Positions 54,814-63,735 of a stretch of 64,000 bases of DNA are shown piece after piece. Made by a program: the position numbers and the translations under genes. This DNA comes from Microbacterium sp. STN6. Lineage in GTDB: Bacteria; Actinomycetota; Actinomycetes; Actinomycetales; Microbacteriaceae. Every line of letters begins with the position of its first letter. The first letter of the stretch is position 1. Below the pieces are notes generated by a model that saw nothing but the letters and a program-made list of their open reading frames with translations, did not search any database and was not told the DNA's origin. The DNA lies in assembly GCF_026410545.1 (NCBI RefSeq), contig NZ_JAPMIT010000001.1, forward strand, positions 496,001 to 560,000, written 5' to 3'.

Positions 54814-55827
54814 TCAGGTTGCCGCGGGGGCGCTTTCTCGCGGGATGAGCCGGTAGTCCACAATGGTGTGCCGCCCGAGCCCCTCGAACCCCGCGATGCG
54901 CTCGGAGAGCATATCGAGTGCCTTCTCGGCGAGGCCCGCGGTGTCGGCCGCGATGGTCGTCAGGCTCGGGTAGGTGTACGACGTGAGCGAGATGTTGTCC
55001 CATCCCGTGACGGCGACGTCGCGTGGCACGTCGAAGCCGCGCTCCTTGAGGGCGCGAAGGGTTCCGATGGCGGCGAGGTCGTCACGGCACACGAGGGCGT
55101 CGAAGCGCAGACCGCGCTCGAGCGCGGCCCCCACGGCCTGCGCGGCCGCTTCGGCCGATACGGCATAGCTGGGCAACAGAAGAGACATGTCGAGCCGCAG
55201 CCCCGCCTTCTCCAGGCCCTCCTGATAGCCGATGAGGCGCTGTCTGGAGGTCTCCGACTGCCGGGGCTCCTCGTGACCGACGAACCCGATGCGGCTGCGG
55301 CCGAGCGCGGCGAGGTGCTGCGTCGCCTCGGAGGCGGCCGCGATGTTATCGATCATCACGTGGTCAACGCTCAGGGGGGCAGAGGCCTCGCCGAGCAACA
55401 CGAGCGGCACGTCGCTTCGGTGCTTCGCGATCTCCGTGGACGACATGACCGAGGGCTGGAAGAGCACGCCGTCGACGAGGCCGGCCTCGCTTTCCGAGAG
55501 CACGGCCCGCTCGCCGTCGAGCGTGCCGTCGGTCTGTTCGAGCAGCAGGCGGTAGCCGCGCGAGCGCGCGGCGGCCGAGACGACACGGGCGAGTTCAGAG
55601 AAGTACGGGATGCTCACGTCGGCGAATGCGAGCGCGAGCAGGCCGGTTTTGCCCGTGGCCAGGCGTCGGCCCAGCGCGTTCGGTCGGTAGCCGAGCTCAT
55701 CGATCACCCGTTGCACGCGCTCGCGCATGCCGGGGCTCACGTGCGGGTAATCGTGCACGACATTGGAGACGGTCTTCATGGAGACGCCCGCGATCTTCGC
55801 GACGTCTTCCAGGCGGATGCGCGCCAT
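54814..55827 (-). CDS. LacI family regulator of the second sugar locus
   Basis: The 337-aa protein has the LacI helix-turn-helix MARIRLEDVAKIAGVSMKTVSNVVH (1-25), the hinge RPNALGRRLATGKTG (about 48-62) and a sugar-binding effector domain (DGVLFQPSVMSS, VTGWDNISLTSYTYPSLTTI). It is divergent from the ABC operon and upstream of the GH2 gene, with matching operators at both. Repression relieved by an imported sugar is the expected mode. Confidence 0.92.
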   Translation of the reverse strand: MARIRLEDVAKIAGVSMKTVSNVVHDYPHVSPGMRERVQRVIDELGYRPNALGRRLATGKTGLLALAFADVSIPYFSELARVVSAAARSRGYRLLLEQTDGTLDGERAVLSESEAGLVDGVLFQPSVMSSTEIAKHRSDVPLVLLGEASAPLSVDHVMIDNIAAASEATQHLAALGRSRIGFVGHEEPRQSETSRQRLIGYQEGLEKAGLRLDMSLLLPSYAVSAEAAAQAVGAALERGLRFDALVCRDDLAAIGTLRALKERGFDVPRDVAVTGWDNISLTSYTYPSLTTIAADTAGLAEKALDMLSERIAGFEGLGRHTIVDYRLIPRESAPAAT

Positions 55828-55916
55828 GATCTCCCTCTTCGTGCACGGGTGGCCGCCGTCGTGATGGCGCCACTGACGACTCTAGTGTCGCGCCTCGCCG
55901 CGATGCGATGCCATGC

Positions 55917-55945
55917 TTGACAGCAAGAATACAGCGCTGTAAATT
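55917..55945 (+). promoter_or_regulatory. Promoter and operator of the second sugar ABC operon
   Basis: A consensus -35 TTGACA (55917-55922) and -10 TAAATT (55940-55945) are exactly 17 nt apart. The perfect palindrome TACAGCGCTGTA (55930-55941) lies over the spacer and the -10. Strong promoter plus steric repression by LacI is predicted. The LacI gene itself starts about 90 nt away on the other strand. Confidence 0.8.
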
Positions 55946-56073
55946 CACAAACACACCGAGTTCGGCACGCCGCGGATGCTGCATGACCGCCCTGCCGAAC
56001 CCGCGCATCCCTCGCATCGCAGCTAGGTGTCGCATTCATCGCCTACGCGATCACACTCAAAGGAGAGCAAGAC

Positions 56074-57390
56074 ATGAAGAAGGGAATGGCACGCCGCGCG
56101 ATCGCGGCGACGCTGGCCATCGGGGTTGGAATCACCCTGGCTGCCTGCAGCGGTTCAGGCGGAGGCGACACGGGCGGCAGCGTCAAGGCGGGCGACTACA
56201 GCGGCCCGAAGGTCACCGTGACATTCTGGAACGGATGGACGGGCGGAGCCGCTCCGGTTCTCGTGCCGAAGCTCGTCAAGAAGTTCAACGCGGAGCACAA
56301 GAACATCGTCGTCAAGGACGTGCCGATGGAATGGGGAGACATCGCCAAGAAGATGCCTCTCGCGGTCAAGGCGGGCAAGGGGCCGGATCTCGCCGTCGGG
56401 CATGGCGACGACATCGCCACATACGCCGCGCAGGGGCTTCTGCTGAAGAGTGACAGCATCGTGAAATCCCTCGGCTACACCGATTCCGACTTCCCGGCCG
56501 GCCTCATGAAAGACGGCAACTACAACGGCAGTCAGTACGGGATTCCGTGGAGCGTTACCCCCCTCGGCCTCTACGTCAACAAGGACGTGCTCAAGCAGGC
56601 GGGCCTCGACCCCTCGAACCTGCCGACGGACAAGCAGAGCTACCTCGCCGCGCTTCAGGCGCTGAAGGCCAAGGGCATTCAGGGCGAGTGGGTCGACGGC
56701 TTCGTCTTCACGGGCACATTCGAGTTCGAGTCGCTGCTCTGGCAATACGGTGGCGAGCTCTTTAACGACGATGTATCGAAGGCGACCTTCAATTCGGATG
56801 CCGGGGTGAAAGCCCTTACCTGGATGACCGACTTGATCAAGAACGGCTACAGCCCGAGCAACGTCGCGCAGGATGGCAACATCAACGCGCTGGTCGCCAG
56901 CAAGACCGCGTTCAACTGGAACGGCGTCTGGCAGACGACCAACACCGCCCTGTCGAAGGTCGACTGGACCGCCGTACCGGTGCCGCAGATCGGCGACCAG
57001 AAGGCTGTGTGGTCGAGCTCAACGCACTGGATGTTCATGAACAACAAGGGGCAGGACAAGAACAAGACGAGCGCCGCCGCGACCTTCGTGAAGTGGATGA
57101 ACGACCACTCGAGCGGATGGGCCGAGACCGGCGAGCTACCCGCGGCAAACAGCGTGCGCAACGACCCGGCCCTGGTGCAGAAGTACCCGAACCTCAAGCC
57201 ATTCCTCGAGGAGCTGCCGTACGCGCACTATGAGACCGTCGCCCCCGGCATCACCAACGTCGAGGCGACCATCACGACGGCCGTGAACGAGGCCGTGCTC
57301 GGTAAGAAGACGCCGAAGCAGGCGCTGGACGATGCCGTGAAGCAGGCGAACCAGCTGCTTGAGCAGAACAAGAGTCAATACGGTGGTTAG
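56074..57390 (+). CDS. Sugar ABC transporter substrate-binding lipoprotein
   Basis: The 438-aa product has a lipoprotein signal peptide (GITLAAC, lipidated Cys25) and an extracellular sugar-binding domain (VTVTFWNGWTGGAAPVLVPKLVKKFNAEH; MKDGNYNGSQYGIPWSVTPLGLYVNKDVL). AAGGAG is 8 nt before the ATG. It is first in an operon with two permeases and a GH43 lipoprotein. Its 3' end overlaps the next gene by 8 nt. The substrate is probably an arabino-, xylo- or related oligosaccharide released by the GH43 enzyme. Confidence 0.93.
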   Translation: MKKGMARRAIAATLAIGVGITLAACSGSGGGDTGGSVKAGDYSGPKVTVTFWNGWTGGAAPVLVPKLVKKFNAEHKNIVVKDVPMEWGDIAKKMPLAVKAGKGPDLAVGHGDDIATYAAQGLLLKSDSIVKSLGYTDSDFPAGLMKDGNYNGSQYGIPWSVTPLGLYVNKDVLKQAGLDPSNLPTDKQSYLAALQALKAKGIQGEWVDGFVFTGTFEFESLLWQYGGELFNDDVSKATFNSDAGVKALTWMTDLIKNGYSPSNVAQDGNINALVASKTAFNWNGVWQTTNTALSKVDWTAVPVPQIGDQKAVWSSSTHWMFMNNKGQDKNKTSAAATFVKWMNDHSSGWAETGELPAANSVRNDPALVQKYPNLKPFLEELPYAHYETVAPGITNVEATITTAVNEAVLGKKTPKQALDDAVKQANQLLEQNKSQYGG

Positions 57391-58324
57391 CATCACGCCG
57401 ACCGCCCTCGGTGCCCGGGACCGCGTGTCCCGGGCGCCGAGGGGCGCCCGGCGCACCGGAACCGCGTATCTGTTCCTCGCGCCCTTCCTGGTGCTGTTCT
57501 GCGTCTTCGTGCTCGCGCCGTGCGTGTACGGGCTCTGGATCAGCCTGCACAACTGGAACCCCCTTCTGCCGAACCAGCCGTTCATCGGCCTGAAGAACTA
57601 CATCGACCTGTTCACACCGGGAACGCTCACCTCGGGCAACTTCTGGGAGAGCATGCTCGCCACGGGCATCTTCACGGTGGCGAGTGTGCCGTTCCTCATC
57701 GTGATCCCCATCGGCCTTGCGCAGCTGCTGAACCGACGCATCGCCGGCGGCACGGTCTTCCGCGCCGTCTTCTTCGCACCATACGTGCTGGGTGTCGCCG
57801 TCATCGGTGTCATCTGGAAGTACCTGCTCGACCCGCAGGTCGGCGTAGTCAACCACGTTCTCGGCATGCTTGGTCTGCCCGCGAACACGCCGTGGACCGT
57901 CGATGTGCCCTGGGCATGGGTGTCGCTCGTCGGTGTCACTGTCTGGTGGACGATGGGCTTCAACACCGTGATCCTGCTCGCCGGCCTCAAAGGCATCAAC
58001 GCCGAGCTCTATGACGCGGCGTCTGTCGACGGCGCGGGTGCCGCTCGCAAGTTCTTCAGCGTCACCCTGCCCGGGCTGAGGCCGGTCATGACGTTCGTCA
58101 CGACGCTGACGATCCTTGCCTCGGCGAACATGTTCGGCCAGTCGTACATCATCACCGGCGGCCACCCCGGTAATCAGACCAGGACCGCCATCATGTACAT
58201 CTCAGACGAGGGCCTGTCGCAGAACCAGATGGGCGCGGCATCCGCCATGAGCTACATTCTGTTCGCGATCCTCGCCGTGATCAGCATCATCAACTTCCGC
58301 CTTCAGCGCGACACGACGAAATGA
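57383..58324 (+). CDS. Carbohydrate ABC transporter permease, MalF type
   Basis: The 313-aa protein has six predicted membrane segments and the EAA loop ELYDAASVDGAGAARKFFSVTLPGLRP (about 212-238). GTG 57383 overlaps the end of the binding-protein gene by 8 nt. It forms the channel with the next gene's product. As with the first sugar locus, no dedicated ATPase is present, so a shared MsiK-like ATPase is expected elsewhere. Confidence 0.9.
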   Translation: MVSITPTALGARDRVSRAPRGARRTGTAYLFLAPFLVLFCVFVLAPCVYGLWISLHNWNPLLPNQPFIGLKNYIDLFTPGTLTSGNFWESMLATGIFTVASVPFLIVIPIGLAQLLNRRIAGGTVFRAVFFAPYVLGVAVIGVIWKYLLDPQVGVVNHVLGMLGLPANTPWTVDVPWAWVSLVGVTVWWTMGFNTVILLAGLKGINAELYDAASVDGAGAARKFFSVTLPGLRPVMTFVTTLTILASANMFGQSYIITGGHPGNQTRTAIMYISDEGLSQNQMGAASAMSYILFAILAVISIINFRLQRDTTK

Positions 58325-58330
58325 GGCACC

Positions 58331-59239
58331 GTGAGCACCGTCAGCACGCGTGACGAACGGACGGCAGCCGCCCTTCCGCCGCGCCCGCCCGTCGGCGGCC
58401 GCACGTCGGCCCTTCGCCGATCGGCGCCGAAGATCTGGCTGTACGTGAGCCTCGTCGTCATTTCGCTCGTCATCATCCTGCCGCTCATCTGGATCTTCCT
58501 CACGAGCTTCAAGACCGACTTCGACGCGATCAACTCGCCACAGAACCCGATCCCCAATCCGTTCACGTTGAACGCCTATCAGACGCTGCTCTCGTCGGGT
58601 CAGCAGCCCATCTTCCGCTGGTTCCTCAACAGCGTGGCCGCGGCCGCCCTGCAGACGGTAATCATCCTCGTGACCGCGTCGGCCGGGGCCTACGCCCTCG
58701 CGCGCCTCGAGTTCCGGGGCAAGCGCATCGTCTTTGGCGCCATCATTGCCACCCTGCTCGTGCCCCCGGTCATCTTCCTGATTCCCAACTACCTCATCGT
58801 GCAGAATCTCGGCTGGCTCGACACCATCTGGGCCATCACGATCCCCGGCGCCGCCAGCGCGTTCGGCATCTTCTTCCTTCGCCAGTTCTTCATCAGCCTG
58901 CCGATGGAGATCGAGGAGGCCGCCCGCATGGACGGCGCCGGCGACTTCCGCATCTTCTGGCAGATCATCCTTCCGCTCTCCAAACCCGCACTCGCCACAC
59001 TCGCGGTGCTCAGCTTCCTCAACAACTGGAACGACTTCCTGTGGCCGGTGTACGTGCTGCTCAGCCCCGAGAACCTCACTCTGCAGCCGGGCCTCTCGAT
59101 TCTCCAGGGCGCGTACTCCACGCACTTCGGCATTGTCATGGCGGGCGCGGTCATCGCCGCGGTTCCGGTGCTCATCATCTTCACGCTTGCGCAGAGGCAG
59201 ATCGTCGACAGTGTCGCCTCCTCCGGGCTGAAAGGGTGA
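58331..59239 (+). CDS. Carbohydrate ABC transporter permease, MalG type
   Basis: The 302-aa protein has a polar N-terminus (1-32), six predicted membrane segments and the EAA loop EIEEAARMDGAGDFRIFWQIILPLSKP (about 197-223). It starts 6 nt after the MalF-type gene and ends 4 nt before the GH43 gene, so all four genes form one tight operon. Confidence 0.9.
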   Translation: MSTVSTRDERTAAALPPRPPVGGRTSALRRSAPKIWLYVSLVVISLVIILPLIWIFLTSFKTDFDAINSPQNPIPNPFTLNAYQTLLSSGQQPIFRWFLNSVAAAALQTVIILVTASAGAYALARLEFRGKRIVFGAIIATLLVPPVIFLIPNYLIVQNLGWLDTIWAITIPGAASAFGIFFLRQFFISLPMEIEEAARMDGAGDFRIFWQIILPLSKPALATLAVLSFLNNWNDFLWPVYVLLSPENLTLQPGLSILQGAYSTHFGIVMAGAVIAAVPVLIIFTLAQRQIVDSVASSGLKG

Positions 59240-59243
59240 GCGG

Positions 59244-60230
59244 ATGCGCGCCAGCAGAGCATGGGCAAGCGCCATCGCGGCGGCCTTCCTGGCGGTCGCC
59301 GCGATGAGCGGATGCAGCGGCGAGCCCTCGCCCGCCGAGACGACCCCGCCGACCCTCCCCGACCCCCACTTCGTCATCGACCAGGATTTCCCCGATCCCG
59401 ACGTCATGCGAGTCGGCACGACGTACTACGCGTACGCCACCAACAGGCCGGGGGCCAACATTCAGTTCGCCACGTCGACGAATCTCACGAAATGGGATGT
59501 CTCGACGTCCGACGCCCTGCCGACACTGCCCAGCTGGGCAGCACCGGGCAAGACCTGGGCGCCCGACGTCTCAGAGTTCTCGCCTGGCCACTTCGTGATG
59601 TACTTCGTCGCCGCCAGCGCGACGAAGACTCAGCAGTGCATCGGTGTCGCGACATCCGATTCTCCCAAGGGGCCCTTCGAAGCCCACGGCGACGCCCCGC
59701 TGCTCTGCCCTGTAGATGAGGGCGGTGCGATCGATCCGAGCACGTTCGTCGATACGGACGGCACCAGGTACCTCGTGTTCAAGAACGACGGCAACTGCTG
59801 CGGGCTCGACACGTGGCTGCAGATCGCGCCGCTGACGGCCGACGGCTCGGCGCTCGCCGGCCAGCCGACCAAGCTGATCAAACAGAGTGAGCAATGGGAG
59901 GGCACGCTGATCGAGGCGCCCGTGCTCGTGAAGCACGCGGACGAGTACGTGCTGTTCTATTCGGCGAATGACTACGGGAGCGGCGCATACGCGATCGGCT
60001 ACGCCGAGGCGACCTCGCTCCTGGGGCCATACACGAAGCATGGCTCGCCGCTGCTCTCGACGCTCTCCTCGCACGGCCGCTACACGGGGCCAGGGGGGCA
60101 GGACGTGGTGCGCGGGCCGAATGGGCACGACGTGCTCGTCTTCCACTCGTGGGATGCGTCGATGGCGTATCGCGGCATGAGCGTGCTGCCTCTGGAGTGG
60201 AAGAACGGCAAGCCGGTCGTTCACCCGTAG
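59244..60230 (+). CDS. Glycoside hydrolase family 43 lipoprotein
   Basis: The 328-aa enzyme has a lipoprotein signal peptide (AAMSGC, lipidated Cys24) and a five-bladed beta-propeller of the GH43 type. The expected catalytic triad is visible: Asp in FPDPDVMRVG (about 51-53), Asp in GAIDPSTFVD and Glu in LIEAPVLVKH. GH43 enzymes are mostly alpha-L-arabinofuranosidases and beta-xylosidases. Anchored outside the cell, it would trim glycans so that the co-encoded ABC importer can take up the product. Confidence 0.9.
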   Translation: MRASRAWASAIAAAFLAVAAMSGCSGEPSPAETTPPTLPDPHFVIDQDFPDPDVMRVGTTYYAYATNRPGANIQFATSTNLTKWDVSTSDALPTLPSWAAPGKTWAPDVSEFSPGHFVMYFVAASATKTQQCIGVATSDSPKGPFEAHGDAPLLCPVDEGGAIDPSTFVDTDGTRYLVFKNDGNCCGLDTWLQIAPLTADGSALAGQPTKLIKQSEQWEGTLIEAPVLVKHADEYVLFYSANDYGSGAYAIGYAEATSLLGPYTKHGSPLLSTLSSHGRYTGPGGQDVVRGPNGHDVLVFHSWDASMAYRGMSVLPLEWKNGKPVVHP

Positions 60231-60271
60231 ACGCTCCCTCGAAACGAGGCCTCCGGCGCCTCTCGGCGAAG

Positions 60272-60311
60272 GCGCCTCACAGATCGCGCCTCTCGCGCCT
60301 TACATATCGCG
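60272..60311. repeat. Imperfect 23-bp tandem repeat at the GH43 / reductase junction
   Basis: GCGCCTCACAGATCGCG (60272-60288) and GCGCCTTACATATCGCG (60295-60311) are 23 bp apart. Read on the minus strand, the second is the reductase gene's last codons Arg-Asp-Met-stop (TAA), and the first reads Arg-Asp-Leu-stop (TGA). A further weaker GGCGCCTCTCGGCG copy lies upstream at about 60254. This is again a duplicated gene end at a convergent junction. Confidence 0.75.
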
Positions 60312-60947
60312 GTAGCGCTTCGCGGATGCGACGGCGTCGCGCAGCCCCTCGGCATCGTACTTTGCGGTGTATCCCGGGGTGTCCCGCTGAATGCGCCAGC
60401 CCTCGGAGAGTGCACCGATGTCGACGACATCGAAGCCGAAGCTGTCGATGAGATCGGTGACCGTGCGCTTGGCATTGTCGTCGTCGCCCGCGACGACGAG
60501 CGCCCGACGGCCCTGCGTGCCAGCGGGGGAGCCGTCTGTTGTCAGGTCGCCCGCGAAGATGTGGTTGAACGCCTTGACCACGTGCGAGGTCGGCAGGTGG
60601 CGCTGCAGCAGTTCAGCCGTGGTGGTGCTCTCGTCGTCGAGTTCGGCGATCTGCCCGTCGCGTTGCGGGTAGTAATTGTTGGTGTCGATCACGATCTTGC
60701 CTGCGAGGGGTTCGACCGGCACGTCCGCGATGTTCTTCAGCGGAATGGTGACGACCACGATGTCGCCCGCGCGGGCGGCGTCGGCGGGCCGGCCGGCACG
60801 GGCGTGCTCGCCCAATTCCGCCACCAGCGGTGCCAGCGTCTGCGGGTCGCGCGAGTTGCTGACGACGACGTCGTGCCCCTGCCCCACCGCCAGCCTCGCG
60901 AGCTGGCTTCCGATGTGTCCTGATCCGATCAATCCGATGGTTGTCAT
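60300..60947 (-). CDS. NADPH-dependent F420 reductase-like (NpdG/YbfK type) protein
   Basis: The 215-aa protein has an N-terminal NAD(P) motif TIGLIGSGHIGSQLARLAVGQGHDVVVSNSRDPQTL, with SNSRDP fitting NADPH preference, and family motifs TIPLKNIADVP, DTNNYYPQRDGQI and KAFNHI. It is related to F420H2:NADP oxidoreductases; many actinobacterial members act on other acceptors. It is the last gene of the minus-strand operon, 14 nt after pcm. Confidence 0.88.
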   Translation of the reverse strand: MTTIGLIGSGHIGSQLARLAVGQGHDVVVSNSRDPQTLAPLVAELGEHARAGRPADAARAGDIVVVTIPLKNIADVPVEPLAGKIVIDTNNYYPQRDGQIAELDDESTTTAELLQRHLPTSHVVKAFNHIFAGDLTTDGSPAGTQGRRALVVAGDDDNAKRTVTDLIDSFGFDVVDIGALSEGWRIQRDTPGYTAKYDAEGLRDAVASAKRYRDM

Positions 60948-60961
60948 GACCGGTGCAACCG

Positions 60962-61633
60962 TCAGGGGGCCGGATCTGTTCCGCCCTCGTCGTTGTGCTC
61001 GGCCCACGCGCCATCGCCGATGAGCGGCACGAATGCGACGCCACCGAGCGACGACTGCTCGAGCGTGCCGTCGGCCGCCCTCGTGCACACGACGAGTCGC
61101 TGACCGAGGCGCGGCGCCCCCAACGGCATGACGATCCTGCCGCCGACCGCGAGCTGATCGCGCCAGGCGTCTGGGACACGCGGGCCCGCGGCGGCGGCGA
61201 CAATGGCGTCGTACGGTGCGGCATCCGGCCACCCGGCGAGCCCGTCACCGGCGATCACCTCAACGTTGTCGTAGCCAAGCGCCGTGAGCCGCCGCCGGGC
61301 GCTCTCGGCGAGGCCGGCGTGACGCTCGATGCTCACGACGCGGCGCGTGAGGAGCGAGGCGACGGCCGCGGCATACCCCGAGCCGGTGCCGATGTCGAGC
61401 AGCACGGCGTTCTCATCGAGTCGTGCCGCCTCGAGCATGAGGGCCACGATGTACGGCTGCGAGATCGTCTGGCCGTTGTCGATGGGCAGCGGATGGTCGC
61501 TGTAGGCCTCAGCGGCGAGGCGAGCGGGCACGAACTCGTGCCGCGGCACCGTGCGCATGGCATCGAGAACGCGCGCATCCGTAATGCCGCGCGACACGAG
61601 CTGCTGCTCGACCATGTCGAGCCGGCGTCGCAC
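60962..61633 (-). CDS. pcm: Protein-L-isoaspartate O-methyltransferase
   Basis: Pcm methylates isoaspartyl residues in aged proteins with S-adenosylmethionine and starts their repair. The 223-aa protein aligns with the E. coli enzyme from VRRRLDMVEQQLVSRGI, through LPIDNGQTISQPYIVALM and the SAM motif VLLDIGTGSGYAAAV. The GTG at 61633 is chosen since it matches the family N-terminus and has GGAG 6 nt upstream. A GTG at 61645 and ATG at 61615 are alternatives. Confidence 0.92.
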   Translation of the reverse strand: MRRRLDMVEQQLVSRGITDARVLDAMRTVPRHEFVPARLAAEAYSDHPLPIDNGQTISQPYIVALMLEAARLDENAVLLDIGTGSGYAAAVASLLTRRVVSIERHAGLAESARRRLTALGYDNVEVIAGDGLAGWPDAAPYDAIVAAAAGPRVPDAWRDQLAVGGRIVMPLGAPRLGQRLVVCTRAADGTLEQSSLGGVAFVPLIGDGAWAEHNDEGGTDPAP

Positions 61634-61658
61634 CTCTTTCTCCACTACTGCCTGCCCG

Positions 61659-62648
61659 CTACTGCCTGGCGCGGGCGACGAGCCGGTCGAATGCCGCGTC
61701 GAGCTCGGCGTCCACGTGCTGGCGGGAACGGTCGGCGAGGTACCACTCGACGATCTCGCGCGCCCCGTCAGCGAACGGCACACGCGCCCGGAAGTCGGGC
61801 ACGAGCGAGGTCACCTTGCTGTTGTCGAACACCATCGAATGCGCCTTGTCGCCGAGAAGACCCGGGCCGAGATCCGGCACCTCGCGCGCGATCGCCTCAG
61901 AGGTCACGTGCACGAGCTCCGGCTCCGCGCCCGCCGCGTGCCCCAGCCACGTGTAGATCTGATTCCAGGTCGGCGCCTCATCCGAGGTGATGTGGAATGC
62001 CTCGCCGACCGCCTCCGGCCGCCCGAGCAGGCCGGCGAACGCGACGGCGAAGTCGGTGTTGTGGGTGATCGTCCAGAGGCTGGTGCCGTCGCCGTGCACG
62101 ACGACGGGGGCACCCCGCAGCATCCGATCGATGTCGGTGAAGCCGCCCATGGTGGGAAGTGCCGTGCGGTCGTATGTGTGTGACGGCCGCACGATGGTGG
62201 CGGGGAACCCGCGCTCTCGATACGCCTCGACGAGCACGTCTTCACACGCGATCTTGTCGCGCGAGTACTGCCAGAACGGGTTGCGCAGTGGCGTCGACTC
62301 GGTGATGGGCAGGCGCGACGGCGGCGTCTGATACGCCGAGGCCGAGCTGATAAACACGTACTGGCCGGTCCGGCCCTCGAAGAGTTCGAGGTCGGCCTGC
62401 ACATGCTCGGGAGCGAAGGCCACGAACTCCGCGACGGTGTCGAACTCGCGGCCGCCGAGCGCCTCGCGCACGCTGTCAGGCGAGCGGATATCGCCGCGAA
62501 CGCTCTCGACATCATCCGGCAGCGGCCGAGTACTCGATTCGCCCCGGTTCAGCACCGTGACGGCGAGGCCCCTCGCCTGGGCTTGCCTGACGCATGCCGA
62601 ACTGATGATTCCTGTGCCGCCGATGAAGAGAACCGAGCCCTGTGCCAT
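61659..62648 (-). CDS. NAD-dependent epimerase/dehydratase family protein
   Basis: The 329-aa protein is an extended SDR: glycine motif VLFIGGTGIISSACVRQA (with ISS instead of the usual IG), FISSASAYQ, and a YSRDK catalytic pair. This atypical glycine motif and FDNSKVTSLVPDF near the end resemble the chloroplast CSP41/UDP-glucose-epimerase-like group of bacterial reductases. The substrate is unknown. It sits between a membrane protein and pcm with short gaps (11 and 25 nt). Confidence 0.85.
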   Translation of the reverse strand: MAQGSVLFIGGTGIISSACVRQAQARGLAVTVLNRGESSTRPLPDDVESVRGDIRSPDSVREALGGREFDTVAEFVAFAPEHVQADLELFEGRTGQYVFISSASAYQTPPSRLPITESTPLRNPFWQYSRDKIACEDVLVEAYRERGFPATIVRPSHTYDRTALPTMGGFTDIDRMLRGAPVVVHGDGTSLWTITHNTDFAVAFAGLLGRPEAVGEAFHITSDEAPTWNQIYTWLGHAAGAEPELVHVTSEAIAREVPDLGPGLLGDKAHSMVFDNSKVTSLVPDFRARVPFADGAREIVEWYLADRSRQHVDAELDAAFDRLVARARQ

Positions 62649-62659
62649 AGGGCAAGAGC

Positions 62660-63124
62660 CTACGCGCGCAGGTGAGCCAGTGTGAGGCCCACGGGGATGC
62701 TGACGAGCAGGATCGCCGTCAGAGCCCGATACACCCACAGCCACCAGCGGTGGGCGGCGGCAGCGCCTCGAACGGCGAGAAGGAACAGAATGAGCGCGAT
62801 CACGAGCAGCACACCGCCCGCGTCGACGGCGAAGGGCAGGCTGGCGGCGGTTCCGGCGAGCACGGCGGCGTTGCCCGCGTTCCAGAACACCGTCTCGGCC
62901 ACGATGATGCCGCTCGATACCGGGCGCGGGGCGAGCGGCTGCTGCAGTGCGCCGTACGCGACCTGCGCGACGCCGGCCACGAGCACCAGGTACGCCGCGG
63001 CCCACGAGCCGACGGCGAGAGAGAGCGGGTCCGTGACGGCGGCGACCAGGCCGCCGGCGATCACGCATGCGACGCCGATCGTCATCATGACGATCGAGGC
63101 CGGCCGGCGCGTGAGCGCGCTCAC
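62660..63124 (-). CDS. Small integral membrane protein
   Basis: The 154-aa protein has four predicted membrane segments (about 11-30, 39-60, 74-98, 102-118, possibly a fifth at 127-148) and no motif I can name. GTG 63124 overlaps the stop codon of the hemerythrin gene (GTGA), so translation is coupled to it. Function unknown; context suggests a stress or redox link. Confidence 0.7.
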   Translation of the reverse strand: MSALTRRPASIVMMTIGVACVIAGGLVAAVTDPLSLAVGSWAAAYLVLVAGVAQVAYGALQQPLAPRPVSSGIIVAETVFWNAGNAAVLAGTAASLPFAVDAGGVLLVIALILFLLAVRGAAAAHRWWLWVYRALTAILLVSIPVGLTLAHLRA

Positions 63125-63672
63125 CGCGGGAGACCGGCGTCGACGGGTGAGGCGGCCGAGGCGGCCGAGTCGGCGGCCAACCCCGCGCTCGTGGCCGGCT
63201 CCAGGCGCTGCCACAACGCGGCGATCGACTGGCTCCTCGCGAACGCAAGGTACGGCAGCAGCTCATCCCGCTCGCGCTGAAGATGATGCTCTATGGCCGA
63301 GCGCAGCATGACCGCAGCCGCGCCCGCCTCGTGGGGATCGTCGAGCGTCGTGAGGTCGGCGAGCCGATCGCGCACAAGAGCGAGATCGCGCTCGAGGACG
63401 GCCTGCAGCATCCGCCCCTCGTCTGTCTCGGGCAGGGCGGGGTAGAGCACCTCGGCCTCCCGCTCGACGTAGGGCAGAACGTGCCCGGCGCACCAGGTGA
63501 CCAGAGCGCTGCGCGCGGCGTAGCGGGCGCCGCTCGCGCGCTCACCGCGAACGGTGTTCAGAAAGTGCAGGGTCTTGACGGCGGTCGTGGCCGCGAGCTC
63601 GGTGTGATGGCGGGCGATCGCCTGAGCGGCGTCGGCGTCTGCCGTGTTCGCCGCGAGCACGAGAGGACTCAT
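63121..63672 (-). CDS. Hemerythrin domain-containing protein
   Basis: The 183-aa protein has a four-helix HHE-type pattern: ARHHTELAATT (His22/23), CAGHVLPYVEREAEVLYPAL (His64 and Glu residues) and AIEHHLQRERDELLPYLA. These residues could hold a di-iron centre for oxygen or nitric oxide sensing, or iron-sulfur repair. An Ala-rich tail (about 160-183) is less conserved. TACTTT (63684-63679) is 6 nt before the ATG, so the message is probably leaderless. First gene of a five-gene operon ending at 60300. Confidence 0.85.
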   Translation of the reverse strand: MSPLVLAANTADADAAQAIARHHTELAATTAVKTLHFLNTVRGERASGARYAARSALVTWCAGHVLPYVEREAEVLYPALPETDEGRMLQAVLERDLALVRDRLADLTTLDDPHEAGAAAVMLRSAIEHHLQRERDELLPYLAFARSQSIAALWQRLEPATSAGLAADSAASAASPVDAGLPR

Positions 63673-63735
63673 GGGTTAAAAGTAGCAGTCTCCGGTTAAA
63701 TGGGGGCGGTCGTGACACGAATGCAACGGATGCGC

